NCBI GenBank assembly: GCA_034620365.1
Contig: JAQGEQ010000071.1
Location: 496,001 to 560,000, forward strand
DNA length: 64,000 nt
Source of the DNA: Pegea sp. RAD2-039
Lineage: Eukaryota; Chordata; Thaliacea; Salpida; Salpidae
Direction of reading: 5' to 3'
Shown here: piece after piece, positions 52,251 through 63,985 of the stretch
How the letters are laid out: each line of letters begins with the position of its first letter
How positions within the stretch are numbered: the first letter of the stretch is position 1
Program-made: the position numbers and the translations under genes
The notes under the pieces: generated by a model
Database searches by the model: none
Seen by the model: only the letters and a program-made list of their open reading frames with translations
What the model was told of the DNA's origin: nothing

Positions 52251-54817
52251 ATGACGACGTTTTCTTCAAACTTTACAATCTCTTATGAGACTTCCTCTAA
52301 CACGTAAGCAAGTTTTGATTGGTTAATCTTTAAATGAACATTTATTTTTCAGACATCTAATCCCTTTCACCGAAACTCACATTACCCTTTTAGCTCTTGT
52401 ACTAATCCCTCTATGTATATTTGGATCAATTGCAAATGCTTTTACTTTAATGGTGATAGTCAACTCAGAAAGTCTTTACAAGTAAACATCTAAGATAGTT
52501 TTTCTTGTAAAGATCAAATTATAAAAACAAAATATTTGTATTTGTTTGTTATTTTTGAAATATTTTAGTAAAATTACCGACTTTGAAGTAAAATTTGAAG
52601 TTCTATCTTTACTGGTTCAGATCACCCAGCAATCACTGCATCTTGAGTTTATGTGTCTCAGATCTTCTATCTGCACTTATCAGTCCCTTTTTCCTGTATC
52701 GACTTACTTGGGGATACACTGATTCTCCAGTATCTAATATTCTTTGCAAGGTTCATCAAATTTATTTTCAACGTTTCTTATGATTCTTATAACTATATTT
52801 ATCACCCGTAATTTAATTAGAAAATTATCTTGTAGTATTTAATCTAATTAGTTTTTCAAAGCTGGTTTTCATTAGTTTAAGACAACCTTGTTATAAGTAC
52901 AAATATTTGGTTTAATTTAACTTAAATTAATTTTATTTGATAATACAGAGTTAGTTTTTTATCAGTAACTATGTCTATAAGAGTCTTAATATATGCGACA
53001 ATAAATCTGCTTTTATCACTTTCAGTGATCTTCTAAATTTTATTCATAGAAGAACTTAGCTTAAAGTTCGATTGATTTATGTGAGATTTACTTTTTATCA
53101 TATTAGCTTATCTTTGGTTTAAGTTTAGTATAATTTTTCATTGTATTTAGTTCAATTATTATTACAAACAAAATATCAAATTTAATAATCCTAAATCACA
53201 ACTTATGTCGGTAATAAAACAATATTATTTTATCTACAGGGTTTGTGGGGCTTAAACTTTTTGGTGACGTATGTAACAGCTCTACATATTCTCATGTTCA
53301 CCATAATTCGTTTTATTTCAGTTCATAAGCCTCTTGCATATATGCAAATAAAAATGTACAAAATGAAAGTAAGTATTTAATGAAGTAAATAAAATCTTGA
53401 AGTTATTCAAACTTGATCTTTAGATCTGTATTGGATGTTTATGGTTAGTTAGTTTGTTTTGTGGATTTCTTCCAGTAGCTTTGTTTGTATCCAAGGAGAG
53501 CGGACAGAACGAAAGAGTATTTCGAAAACACGAATCTAAAAGGGCTGATTGTGCTTTGAATGTTAATTGGTTAATTTCCATTTTATTATTAATGATTTCA
53601 AACTTTGATAAAATTACTTTTAGTAGCTATAGTAATATTTTTGTTATAGTTTTACAGTTTAATTAAACTTATATTGAAATAAGACTTAAGTATAAAGTCA
53701 TTTATACAGGTTAGATGCGGCTAGGCTGTATACTTTAGTCGCTTATTCTCTTTTCTTCTATCTACCCATCTTATGTACTACTGTACTTTCTTGTGCTATG
53801 ATCGGCTTGCTACTAGCAATTAGGAAGAGAAGAAGCTTTCTCGTCAACCATAAAACACAAAGTAAATTATTTGGAGTAATATAAAAAAGACCTAGGCTAT
53901 GAAATAAGTTTAAAAGATGCTTGCAAGACTAATTGTAAGATAAATAAGTGAAAAAATTTTACTAAGTAGATTTTTTATTCCCTTATGAAGTAAGATTTCT
54001 TAACTAGGGGTGTGAAATGAAATATCAGTGATTGGATTATTAGGGTGGTAATGTCTATTAGAGTAATTCACAATAGTCGTAAAGTATAATCAACTTTAAG
54101 CTAATTTATTTCACTTATTAGATGCAGAAGCTTGCCTGTCGAACATACATTTAAAACCACATGAGATGAAGAGACGTAAAAAAGAAAATCAAGCAATTTT
54201 ACAGATCTCTTTTATTATCGGATCATTTATGATTGGTTACTTACCAAGAACAAGTAACTAGCTTTTACACATTTAACTTACTTTACTACGTTATGAGCAA
54301 ACAGAGTTTCTGCGTTAGTTTAAATTTTATTATCAAAGCTTCAACCCAGCGTTTTATTAATACTTTCTTTTGTATAAAGCTGCCGACTGAAAAGTATTTC
54401 AAAAGCTTTCTTTTTTTTGCAGTTTATCACATTTATACTCTTATAAATCCTTTGAAATCTTTTTCGGATAATGACTGGATGCTTGGATCTTTGGAGTACA
54501 TCTGTCTGAGAGCTAGTGAATGCTTAAATCCAGTTTTTTATTATTTAGCTTCAAAGTGAGTTTAGCTAAAAAGTTTCAATCTAATTCAGTTGCAAATAAG
54601 AGTGAAAATGATGATAGGATTTGGATTGTCAAAAGTTCTTTCAAAATAATTTTATGATTAAACTTCTTTTAGCTTTCATTTTAACAGAAAAAAAAAACAT
54701 AAAAGTCCAAATCTGTTGCAACATTTCTGCAAACAAATATCAAGCAAGTTGACAAATCTTACTAACATCATTAAACAATCATTTTCAAGATGTAAAACAT
54801 CATTTAACTCCCTTTGA
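52251..54817 (+). CDS. Orphan class A (rhodopsin-like) G-protein-coupled receptor
   Basis: Seven-transmembrane receptor at the plasma membrane, ligand unknown. Nine exons, 52251-52303, 52353-52481, 52621-52750, 53240-53368, 53424-53569, 53710-53861, 54122-54253, 54423-54555 and 54688-54817, join in phase to 377 residues. The short extracellular N-terminus has an N-glycosylation site (NFT). TM1 has GSIANAF with the conserved Asn. TM2 has NHCILSLCVSDLLSAL with the conserved Asp. The TM3 Cys is in NILCK. The TM3 end reads IIRFISVHKPLAY, so the DRY motif is IRF. The second extracellular loop has the partner Cys in KRADCALN. TM5 has TLVAYSLFFYLPILCTTVLS. TM6 has a FIIGSFMIGYLP core without CWxP. 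TM7 ends with NPVFYYLASK, a standard NPxxY. The tail is basic. The lack of the acidic residue in DRY is unusual but occurs in some invertebrate orphan groups. The subfamily is not identified. Confidence 0.9.
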
Positions 54818-54820
54818 GTA

Positions 54821-54826
54821 AATAAA
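54821..54826 (+). promoter_or_regulatory. Possible polyadenylation signal of the GPCR gene
   Basis: AATAAA begins three bases after the stop codon, which would give a very short 3' UTR. It may instead be a chance match. Confidence 0.3.
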
Positions 54827-55625
54827 AAAGTTTTGATAGAAACAAACACAAGCTCGAACTGCTGATAAACTGAAAATATTTGCTCTTCTTAAAATGATTC
54901 CAATCTTGTTGGTTGAATCAGTTCAAGGGTCATGAAAGCTGACATCCTATTTGTAGCCAGATGCGTGAGGGAGCCTCTTTGTTGATGAAGAAGATGTCTT
55001 GTACCTTGTGGTGTTGTCGTAAACAAGAAAAGAGCAAAATCTCTTCATTACAGAACATATCTCTTCAAAAGAAACATTAACAAGCTTGTCACGTGATATT
55101 TGAACTTGTAGAAATAAAAAAATTCATGTTGTTTTTTTAATTTTTTGTTTATTTGTGCGTGTTCATATTTACTGCCCATTACATTAAAAACAAAGATATT
55201 TGATTTATGCACATAACAACAATTAGTCGAATGAAAGTTGAGAAGTTTTGAAATTGAACGACTTTTTTTAAAGAACAATCTTTTGTGATGTACAACTTTG
55301 ACGAGAAAACGCACAATTAAAAAAAATACAAAGAGATAAAAACAATGAATTATTCAGACGCAGAAAGTTTTGATGATAGCCGAATCTTCGACTACAAAGT
55401 ATCTGTTATGAGGGGAAGCAGGCAGCAGAATGACATCTTTATTCTCACGCTAATTCTATACAGTTAAAATCGTCGAAATGAGATGAACAAAATTCCATTA
55501 ACAAAAGATGTGAGAGGCAAGCAAGTAGGGAAGAGAAGGAATAACTTGGAGAAGAATAAAAAGATCAAAAATTTTCTTCAGATATGTAAAGAAGAAAGAA
55601 AAGTTATCTGATGAATGATTAAAGA
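54827..55625. other. Intergenic between convergent GPCR and EP400 genes
   Basis: No exon is recognisable. A minus-strand frame at 55048-55314 is rich in Lys, Phe and Tyr, as expected by chance in such DNA. Confidence 0.4.
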
Positions 55626-58600
55626 TTAGATCAAGAAGTTATCTTGTTGATTTGTGTCTTCATTAGAAGTTGTGGTATCTGCTTCACTTTGAACTGATGA
55701 TGATCCAACACTAGTGATGATTTCATGAGAAGTGACATTGATCAAATGTGATGGGATGTTTTGATAGACTGGAGTTGGCGTTGCACTTGAACGGATAGTA
55801 GGTGCCCGGATGTTGACTTGCTGCAGAAGAAGTTGGGTTTTTAGAAGCTGATGATCTCACATATGTCTTTCGCTCACTAATGGAGAAGAGAGATGAGATT
55901 GCAATTGGTATGTCTTTGCTACTTGGTTGTTATTGGCTCGTTGCATGGTGATAGGTTGTGAGGACACGATCATCTGTGTTGTCCCTGGGTTACCTACTGG
56001 TTGGACTTGACGTACCTGGACACAAACAACAAGTCAGTTGTTGAAGTTATCGCCTCTCGACGCTTTTTCGTTGAATTATTTCCCAATTTTCACTTCAATT
56101 AGCTTCGGGCTGAAATTCGGTGACAAAAAACGAAGTGGCGAATAAGGAGCAATTTGGAAGGTGAGACGACGACACAGAACAACACACGATACAGCGAACA
56201 AATAGAAAATAGAAGCCGCCGCTCGACGTCAAATACTTTTTTGTTCGGATGGGCCGTAGTGAAGAGGGATGGTCGGCGTTGAGAGATGAGGGTGGCCGGG
56301 AGGGACCGGGTGGCAGAGGGTGGGCGGTTTAGTGCTATCTGTGAGAAGAGGACTCGATTGAAGTTGGTCAGATGGTGGTCGGCAATATTCGATGACGGAT
56401 TCGATGACGTCAGTAAAACGAAGATGCAAACGAAAGAAGAACCTGAGAGACGAGCGACTGCCTTGGGTTGGAACCGGACGGGTTTGTGTGGACCAGTTTG
56501 GCGACTGTGAGTGTTTGAGTTGGGTTGGAAACGATCTGAAGATTAGAATCTTGGATGAGATGTCTTCAAGGTAAAGATGAAGTTACTTTTGATGCAGGAT
56601 TAGATGTTGAATTAACTCGGCGTTGACGAGCTTGTGTTAGTTGAACTTGTGCTTGGATCATTTGAGTGGAAACTCCGGGACTCATCTTCACTTCCCGGGC
56701 ACCACTGATCAGTTGTTGGGAGGCAGCTACATTAGCGTATACAGTTTTACCTTGTTTCGAACTGATCAACTGTAAAGTAAAAGATGAAGATCTGTTTGGA
56801 AGTGAAGGAAGAAACCTGTCTGTTTTGTTGTTGTGATGTATGACGCTGTTTGTATAATTGTTGTTGTTGGATTATCATTTGTGGTTGAGTGTATGATATT
56901 GGGGCCTATAAAATATGATGGTCTTTAAATACTGGAAGCTGTGGACCAGTTGGTCACTTACAACACCGCCAGTGACCAGCATGGGCTTCTGTTGGTTGGA
57001 ACTTGAGACATTTAAGGTAACAGCTAAAAGTAGAAATGGAATTAGTACAAGTTTAAGTACTTGCTGGTTGCTATGGTTACCTGATACAGGGACAGTTATA
57101 GGTAAAGGTTTTGTAGTAGCGACTTGCTGATTGGCTTGGTGGGCAGCAAGACTGCGGACTTGTTGGGCTTGGACTTGAGCCTGCATCGGGGCGATTTGAA
57201 CTTGCTGAAATATTAAAAGTTTAGATATAAGTGGATTTAAGGACAGAAAAATATGAATGAGTTGTGTGCTCAATCATGCGTGAAGCACGTGAGTTGAGAG
57301 TAAGCAAATGAACATGCAGCAAGTAAAGTTTAACTATTTCAAATTTGGCTAATAAAAGAAGAGTCGGAAGACTTGTTAATGAAATTACCTTGTCACCATT
57401 TTTGCCTGTTCTTCTAGAAACCGTTTCATTCTTAAGTCTAACGCTTGCTTTTGGATTGATATTTTTCTGAAAATTTAAATAGAATTTGATGAGGATAACT
57501 AACTGGTTGGTAGTAGAATGAAACGTAAAAAAAATACAATTAATAAGCCGGCAGATTGCATGGTGATGAGGTACATATCAAGCAGTTGAGAGTTAATGAG
57601 GTAAGTTTATTAGAAAACTAATAGACGTGAGTTTAGCTTAAAACTTGCTGAAATGCTTTGTTAGTTTACGAACACGTGTGCAAAAGCTGTTAACTGAAAT
57701 TACAAGAAATACACAAAACATACATATCACATTCACACCAATATAGTCTCGCCTAATTACACCAAGTAAGAATTACTAGAGCCTGGCTGAGTACCAGAAA
57801 TTATTTAAGTTGATTTTATAATAGAGGGAAACTTGAATGGCTTTAGGATAGTTGGATGTAATGAACACTTATTGAGACTATTACTAAACCTACTTCAAAT
57901 GAAATAATGTACTGGCCAGCAAAATTGCGATTAGCTTTGTTGCTTTTACGAGATACTACATGTCGCTTTTTCCCAACATTTGTCTCCAACGAATTAGATT
58001 CACTAGTCTCTGAGGGCGAGACCTGCAAAGAAAATATTCAGTTGCACTTTTAATCACAAACATCCCAAGATGTAAGTGATACACAAAATATAAACACATA
58101 TTTGATGGGGCACTAACTCTTGGGACACATCCCTTTTTAACAGATTTCACTCAAGTTATTTTGAAGTTAATTTGATGTAAGTCATCTTTTCTGACACTAA
58201 ATCATTATCTGTAGATCACATATCCTAATACAAATACTCTCCACATTTACAAACACTTGCACACTTGCATTTGTTAAATTATTCAGTGTGTAAGTGATTG
58301 AGGCAAACAAAAGGTTAGATTAGTGAGGTTTATGTGAGTACTAACTTGTGAACGGGTTTGGAATTGTTTCAACTGACGGTTTTTCATATATAGCTCATAC
58401 CGGTGGTTCTGTTGAGCTTTAGTGATCTGTAAACAGTTTAAATCAATCATATAATCGACTTTTACAAAGTCAGGACACCAACTTGGACAGTTTTGCCCTG
58501 GACAATAGCCTTGTTGTTAACTTGAGATGGATTGGCAGCGATTTGATGAGTCACCCTCACCTGCTTGATCTGAAAGTAATTTTTAAATCAACTGAAAGTC

Positions 58601-61600
58601 TATCACAAGTCACAACCAACCTGTTGAAGCCCTTGATGATGTGGGACTTGTTGTTTGGCATGCCGGAGGTTTGCAGAGACTTTCTGAAGCTGTCCAACTA
58701 CAAATTCAGCAGATTAATCTTCTGATGTCAAATTGAGATGATGATTACCTGATTGTTGTTGTTGTTGTTGAAGCTGTAGTTGTGAAATAGAGCTTCCGCT
58801 TACTGTCCGAAAAGTCAGAGATGGATAATTCTACAAATCTATCGTATTAGGACATGGACCATATTGACCACAACCTGTACCTTATTTGATTGTAACTTGC
58901 CCTGACCCTGGAAAGCATGAGCGATGCTACAAGCCGCTTTTTGAGCTATCTGGGTTGAGTTGCGTCGCGTTACACCTTGGTTGACAACAACGTTGTTCGA
59001 CCCTGACAACGGAATAGCAGCGATCTGAGATGAATTCACTGAAAAGAAAGCCAGCTGATAAGGAGGCGGTTGGTGAAAATGGGTCACATACTTCCATTCG
59101 TCACCACAAAAGAACCAAGTTGTTGCGGTATAGCGACACCTTGTGGTAAGTGAGTGGTGATGTTGACTTGATGTGGAAGTTGTTGGGTTGTCGTAGCAAC
59201 GGCCGCTGCTGTCGATGTATTGTCCATCGCTGAGCTTGGTCTTTTCTGACCTGCAACCCGTTTATTTCGAACAGATTGATTGCCCTGTTGAAGACGGTAG
59301 TAAAAAACTGGTTGTCATGGAAACTAAAGCTGTTTACAGGATTGAGAGTCATCGGAGATACAGGTTTATCGTAATTGATTCCCATTTCAGTTAACATCGC
59401 TAATTGTTTAGGATTCAGTGAAAATTGGTTGAAACTTTGATGAGATTTCAGTGGCTCGCTATCCGTCGTCGTACTACTTCGTTTTTCAACCGTTTCTTTC
59501 ATCGCATTTATCCTAATTACAAACATCGGGGTTTCAACTGCTACTTGACGGGGTTTAAGTGCTCACCAAGCCGAGAAATTTGCAGTGAATTGCTGGTTTC
59601 TGTCACTCATGAAAAGATCTTCAGTGGTTTGGACGTGACTCCCAGCTGACGTAAGAATCTTATTTTTGAGTTGATGAGTTTTGGTCATTCCTAAAAGCGT
59701 CACTTTATCACCATGACACCGAAGTCATATGATCGATCAAACCTTTGAGCTTCTTTTTTGGGGGCGAAAACTCGAGATTACTTTTATTCAAATCAGCTTG
59801 CATATTAGCGGAGAAGCTTTTCGCGTTCTCTTCACGTGACGTCAGCATGACGTCATACCGATATCTACACTCTTCTGGAGATCGATAATGTAGATTGTAG
59901 GAGAAAAGTAATCTCGAAAAAACACCCCAGTCGATAATATGACCGGGCATTGCTGTGGACGGGTTGTGGTCCTGTATTTTGGTCAAAACCTGTACAAGCG
60001 GTCAATCACTATGGCCACGTGACCACTCGAACAAATACCCGTAGGATGAGGTTGTCCTCATTGATGGTCCAGTCCTTTTTCCAAACTCCATTTCCACCTT
60101 TGAGAGACAAACTGCTGTCTAGGCTACCGTCCTTTAACACTGTGGACACAAGGTTAGCCAAGTGGTCAGCAAATCACAATATATGGTCCTACTTAATGAA
60201 GAGTCGGACTTCATGGCTCCAAGCAGAGCAGCAGACTTATTCTTAATATTTAATATTCGGGAAGCTTTACTAGACTTCTCTTTTCGCTTATTGTAAGTGT
60301 TGTGTTTAAAGAGGCAATTTGCGAACACCGAGTCGTTTCTACTCATTCGTTTCGGGGTATAGTCCACTACTTCTGGCCAAGAAAAATGGTTAAGTTGTGG
60401 TCCAGACCAGTGGACTGACCGTCCACTAACCTAGCTGTTTCTTAGGTATGACAGGAGGTAGGTCTTGTTCAGGTATAGGGGTCGCTTCGTACATCAACAG
60501 CATAGAATGGTCGATGTAGTAGTCGTTGTCACCGGTAGGGGGCGTTGGAGGGTACCAGATCTAAGAGTAGGAGAGCTTAGATGATCTGATCTTTGATTAG
60601 CAGTTTTTGGACAAAAAAAATCGAAATTCTAAGTTTGTTTTTGAAATGTTTCGTCTCAATTATTTATGAAAGAATTTGGTGGTTATTTATCAAGGTCACT
60701 CACCGGCATCTCTTCACCGGTAAAAGCTTCAAAAAAGTGCTGAAAAAAGGAAATTTTCAAATTAATTATCACTAAAAGTTATCATTTCAAACATTAACAA
60801 GACCCACAACATTCCTCTAAAAATCTGACTACAATTTGGCGGCGATGGAACGCTTTTTGTGAAAATCTAAGAGTTGGGAGGAGTTTTTAAAGATTACAAA
60901 CATCTATCTCTGCATCTAATCAACTACCGACTAACAACTGAATTATTTGTGAGTTTACTGGTGAAATGAACAAAGACAAGCCGATATGAATGCCTTGGGG
61001 TTGATGGCGTCAACGTCTTTCGGATTTGTTAATTTTTTGTTACTAACTACAAGTAAACAAAATTGACGTTGAAAGCCATGCCTAGGCATTCAATCAACTT
61101 GCCTTTAAAGTTTTGTGAAAAGAATTAATAGAAGAGACGTGACGCCGCTAACCCTTACCGCAAACATAACTAGGCTGCCTATGAACTTAAAAACATTTCA
61201 CCACACACAAAAACTCAGTTGTAAACTCATCGTTGTTGACTAAATGCGAGAGATAGACGCGAGAAGGAAGCTGGTCCACAGACGGACAGCAGCTTCACAA
61301 AAACGACGTAAAAAAGAAAAAAAAATTCGCATAAAATAGAAATGAACATAACAATCGTTAAATCAACACCATCATCATCATCTCGCGCATTCGAGTCATA
61401 GTGAATAAAATTAAATTGATCTAAAACGCCAGAGGTGTCTGGCTAAGTGTCCATGGACAACAAAAGTCCTCTGGCTAAGTATCCATGGGCAACAAAAATG
61501 TTAGGACTGTAGTAATGATTCAAATGATTGGAAGAAGTTTCTCTCATCTTCATTTTCAGGAGCAAAGTCATCTTCGGGGGCACTGTTGGTCACAGCAGCG

Positions 61601-63985
61601 CCATTAGCACCGAAATTGACGGGTTCGAGGTTCAAAGTGATGATGTCATCGTCATCTACTGCATCGACTACTCCATTCGCCCTCACCATCTCATCGAGAG
61701 ACTCAAAGAATGAAGGCTTCTCGTCAATTGAGTTTGCTCGATTACAGACCTTTGTCTTACTGATCAATGGTTTGGCTTGTGTAGAGCTACAAGTGGTTAC
61801 TATGTGTTGTTGGACTGGGACAGTTTGATGGCTAGTAGTAAAAGCCACAATGTTAGGTAGGGTACGGGGCGATTGGCCATTTGTGGTGATGATACGGATG
61901 GGAGGTATGGACAAGTTGACCGCTCGTTTGATGACCACTTGTGGTTGCGGCTGAGGTTTGATTTTGGCTTGAGTAGGAAGGGACTTGACCTTGACTATGT
62001 TAAACGACTTACTACTGACTGGGACTGAGGTATTTTTCTTGGCACTCCTGATCGCTGTGTTGCTGGTTTTAGATTGGAACCGATTCGATGATGTCTCGGG
62101 GATGATACTGACGATTGTGGACGGCGTGTTGCGCTTCTTATTGGGCGGCGTTGTCACGTGGTCTTCATCGTCGAATGAGAAGGTAGAAAAGACGTTTCGA
62201 GAATCCGTTTGATGATGACGAGGAGGAAGGGCGTAGGCGCGCGTCGATGTCGTCTTTTTATGTACTTTTTTGTTCGTATAATGTTGAGGTGGACTTGCTG
62301 AAGGTGGAGAGTCTGGGGTTTCAACTACAATGTTTAGTGTAGGTTGGGAGAGATGAGAAGGAAGATCGTAGCTCCCTTTACTCCGAGGAACTCCCGTGTT
62401 TACATAAACTTCGTAACAATCATCATGAAGCCATTTGTTCTTTTTTCGCGCGCGTCCGGAACGACTAAATGAAGTGATTTCGTTTGGTCCGTAATCATAT
62501 TGACGTTCTTGAGCTGTTTGTAACAATCGTTCAGTTCGAGAATTCTGTTCTCGCTCACGCTCGATATCACTCCAACCCAACTCGCCTACTCTCATTTCCT
62601 CTTCTTCTTCTTCTTCCTCCTCATCTTCCTCCGAGGAACTCCATTTGTTACTCATCATATCTAACACTCCATACTCCAACCACAAGGGGTCACTTTTTTG
62701 GCCCATATATTCGTTGTTATACACTTCATGGTCCTCATTAGACGTGACATCATCACTAGGCCTTTCATCGTCATGGACAGGGACTGGGACAGGCTCAAGG
62801 CTTCTTGGTTCCGACTTAAGACGAACTTTACAACTAATAGCCGAAGGATCTTCCAACTTTTTGCCGTTTGACTTCTTTCGCGTTCGTTTTCGCTTCCTCA
62901 ACTTCGGTGCCGCATCCACCAACTCCTTGCCCTCATCTTTACCACTACCCGCATCCTTCTCATGATCTTTAGTGAGCTCATCTTCACCGGATTCAGAAGT
63001 AACCATATCAGGGAAGCAGATTTGATCTGAAGGATTCTTCGACTTCCTGCCCCTCTTCCTCGGCCGCTTCTTACTCACTTGATTTACATCTTCACTGTAG
63101 ACGTAGAAGATGTCATCATCTTCTTCTTCTAGTCTCCTCTCTTCCTGCTCTTTCATACTGATCAGATGGCTGATCTCCCAATTCTTCTTCGCACGTTCCA
63201 ACTCTTCCTACAAGGTACAGATTAGTGATGACGTCATACACGCGATGTGAGACAGCGACTTGTGCGATATGTAGTTGATCGTCGAAGCTGATGTCGGCGT
63301 AGCGCTCGATGTAGTCGACCGCGTAGCGTTCAATCGATGACAATTGACCATATAAGGCTTCGATCTTCTCGCTGGCCGTCACGGTCGAAGGATCTGGGTG
63401 AATTAATAAGTGAGCTAGGGGGGATGGAAGTGATCTGGGGCACTTACCATTTTGGAGCGGATTTTCACCAAACTCTTCTAGTTCTTCGAGCTGTTAAAAT
63501 CGACAGATGAAACACGCGGATATGACGTCATCGAAAATCTCACCTGGTCTTGTTTGATGCGATCAGCGGCTTCGCGATCCTCCCGATCCTCGTTTTGTTG
63601 GAGCGCGGTTTCAAAAGCGTCGCCATCGCTCACGGAGTTCTATTAGTGACAAAAGTGGCCACTAGATGGTGGTATCGAGCTTATTACTCACCTCTTCGGG
63701 AGTCGCTTTAGGCTTCTGATCTTCATCCAAAGTCTCAAGACCCGACGGCTCAGCAAAGATGTCCTTAATACCTTGCTGTAAACCAAACAAGGGTTATAAA
63801 ATCGGGGTGTGTGGGGCGTGAGGGACACCTTAGTGAAGAAAGCGGTGGTAAAGTTGCCGCCTTCAATTGCCAAATTATTTAACATTTTCTTCTGATTTGC
63901 TTTCTTCAAGATATTCTCTTCAATTGTTCGTTCGCTGATCAATCGATAGATATGTACATCTCGCGTTTGACCGATTCGATGACAT
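55626..63985 (-). CDS. EP400: EP400/SRCAP-type (Domino) SWI2/SNF2 chromatin remodeller, C-terminal part; long isoform
   Basis: Catalytic subunit of a TIP60/SWR1-type complex that exchanges histone H2A variants. Only the C-terminal part is present, and the gene continues beyond the right edge. The first exon here (63985-63829) is the end of helicase domain C: CHRIGQTRDVHIYRLISE, then LAIEGGNFTTAFFTK, typical of SRCAP/Domino. Exons at 63775-63692, 63639-63544, 63490-63448, 63393-63260 and 63207-63079 give the acidic post-helicase region with LSSIERYAVDYIERY. In the long form a GTGAGT donor after 63079 joins to 60560 (IWYPPTPPTGDNDYYIDHSM, LLMYEATPIPE). Then come a basic exon (about 60400-60193), the SANT/Myb-like domain (60139-60039 and 59989 onward: KDWTINEDNLILR, YRSPEECRYRYDVM), the EP400 motif LTEMGINYDKPVSPM, and a long Gln-rich tail ending at 55626. 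Small exon boundaries between 59.7 and 56.6 kb are only partly resolved. Confidence 0.92.
58753..58770 (-). repeat. EP400: Polyglutamine-encoding CAA repeat in EP400
   Basis: On the minus strand (CAA)6 follows CAGCTTCAA in a Gln-rich exon of the EP400 tail, and encodes a short polyglutamine run. Confidence 0.8.
61439..61502. repeat. 32-nt tandem duplication next to the isoform-B stop codon
   Basis: ctggctaagtgtccatgg at 61439 recurs at 61471 as ctggctaagtatccatgg, each followed by (g/a)caacaaaa. The period is 32 nt, there are two copies, and only a few mismatches. The second copy reaches the TAA of the short EP400/Domino isoform, so both lie in its 3' UTR and in the intron of the long form. 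Confidence 0.85.
61501..63207 (-). CDS. EP400: Alternative last exon of the EP400/Domino gene (short, isoform-B-like tail)
   Basis: The exon that starts at 63207 (ELERAKKNWEISHLISM, FYVYSEDVNQ) stays open through the strong donor at 63078 for about 526 more codons, to a TAA at 61503-61501. The tail begins with an AT-hook-like basic stretch (KKRPRKRGRKSK), then a second basic cluster (RKRKRTRKK). Next is an acidic run of nine Glu (EEDEEEEEEEEE), a conserved-looking block (SSSEEDEE, GELGWSDIERE, YGPNEITSFSRSGRARKKN), a long Ser/Thr/Pro-rich stretch, and an acidic end (DDFAPENEDERNFFQSFESL). A frame this long in such A/T-rich DNA, with a protein-like composition, is not chance. Used without splicing it gives a protein lacking SANT and the Gln-rich tail. 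Drosophila DOM-B is made in the same way. Confidence 0.75.
   Translation of the reverse strand, partial: EELERAKKNWEISHLISMKEQEERRLEEEDDDIFYVYSEDVNQVSKKRPRKRGRKSKNPSDQICFPDMVTSESGEDELTKDHEKDAGSGKDEGKELVDAAPKLRKRKRTRKKSNGKKLEDPSAISCKVRLKSEPRSLEPVPVPVHDDERPSDDVTSNEDHEVYNNEYMGQKSDPLWLEYGVLDMMSNKWSSSEEDEEEEEEEEEMRVGELGWSDIEREREQNSRTERLLQTAQERQYDYGPNEITSFSRSGRARKKNKWLHDDCYEVYVNTGVPRSKGSYDLPSHLSQPTLNIVVETPDSPPSASPPQHYTNKKVHKKTTSTRAYALPPRHHQTDSRNVFSTFSFDDEDHVTTPPNKKRNTPSTIVSIIPETSSNRFQSKTSNTAIRSAKKNTSVPVSSKSFNIVKVKSLPTQAKIKPQPQPQVVIKRAVNLSIPPIRIITTNGQSPRTLPNIVAFTTSHQTVPVQQHIVTTCSSTQAKPLISKTKVCNRANSIDEKPSFFESLDEMVRANGVVDAVDDDDIITLNLEPVNFGANGAAVTNSAPEDDFAPENEDERNFFQSFESLLQS

Noticed and set aside
56229-56574. 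Overlapping frames on both strands in the EP400 intron as genes
   Set aside because: GC-rich sequence lowers stop frequency. No family match and no splice support. Kept only as a compositional finding.
61528-62965. Several plus-strand frames opposite the EP400 short-isoform exon
   Set aside because: They are antisense shadows of a 566-codon coding frame, with no independent coding features.
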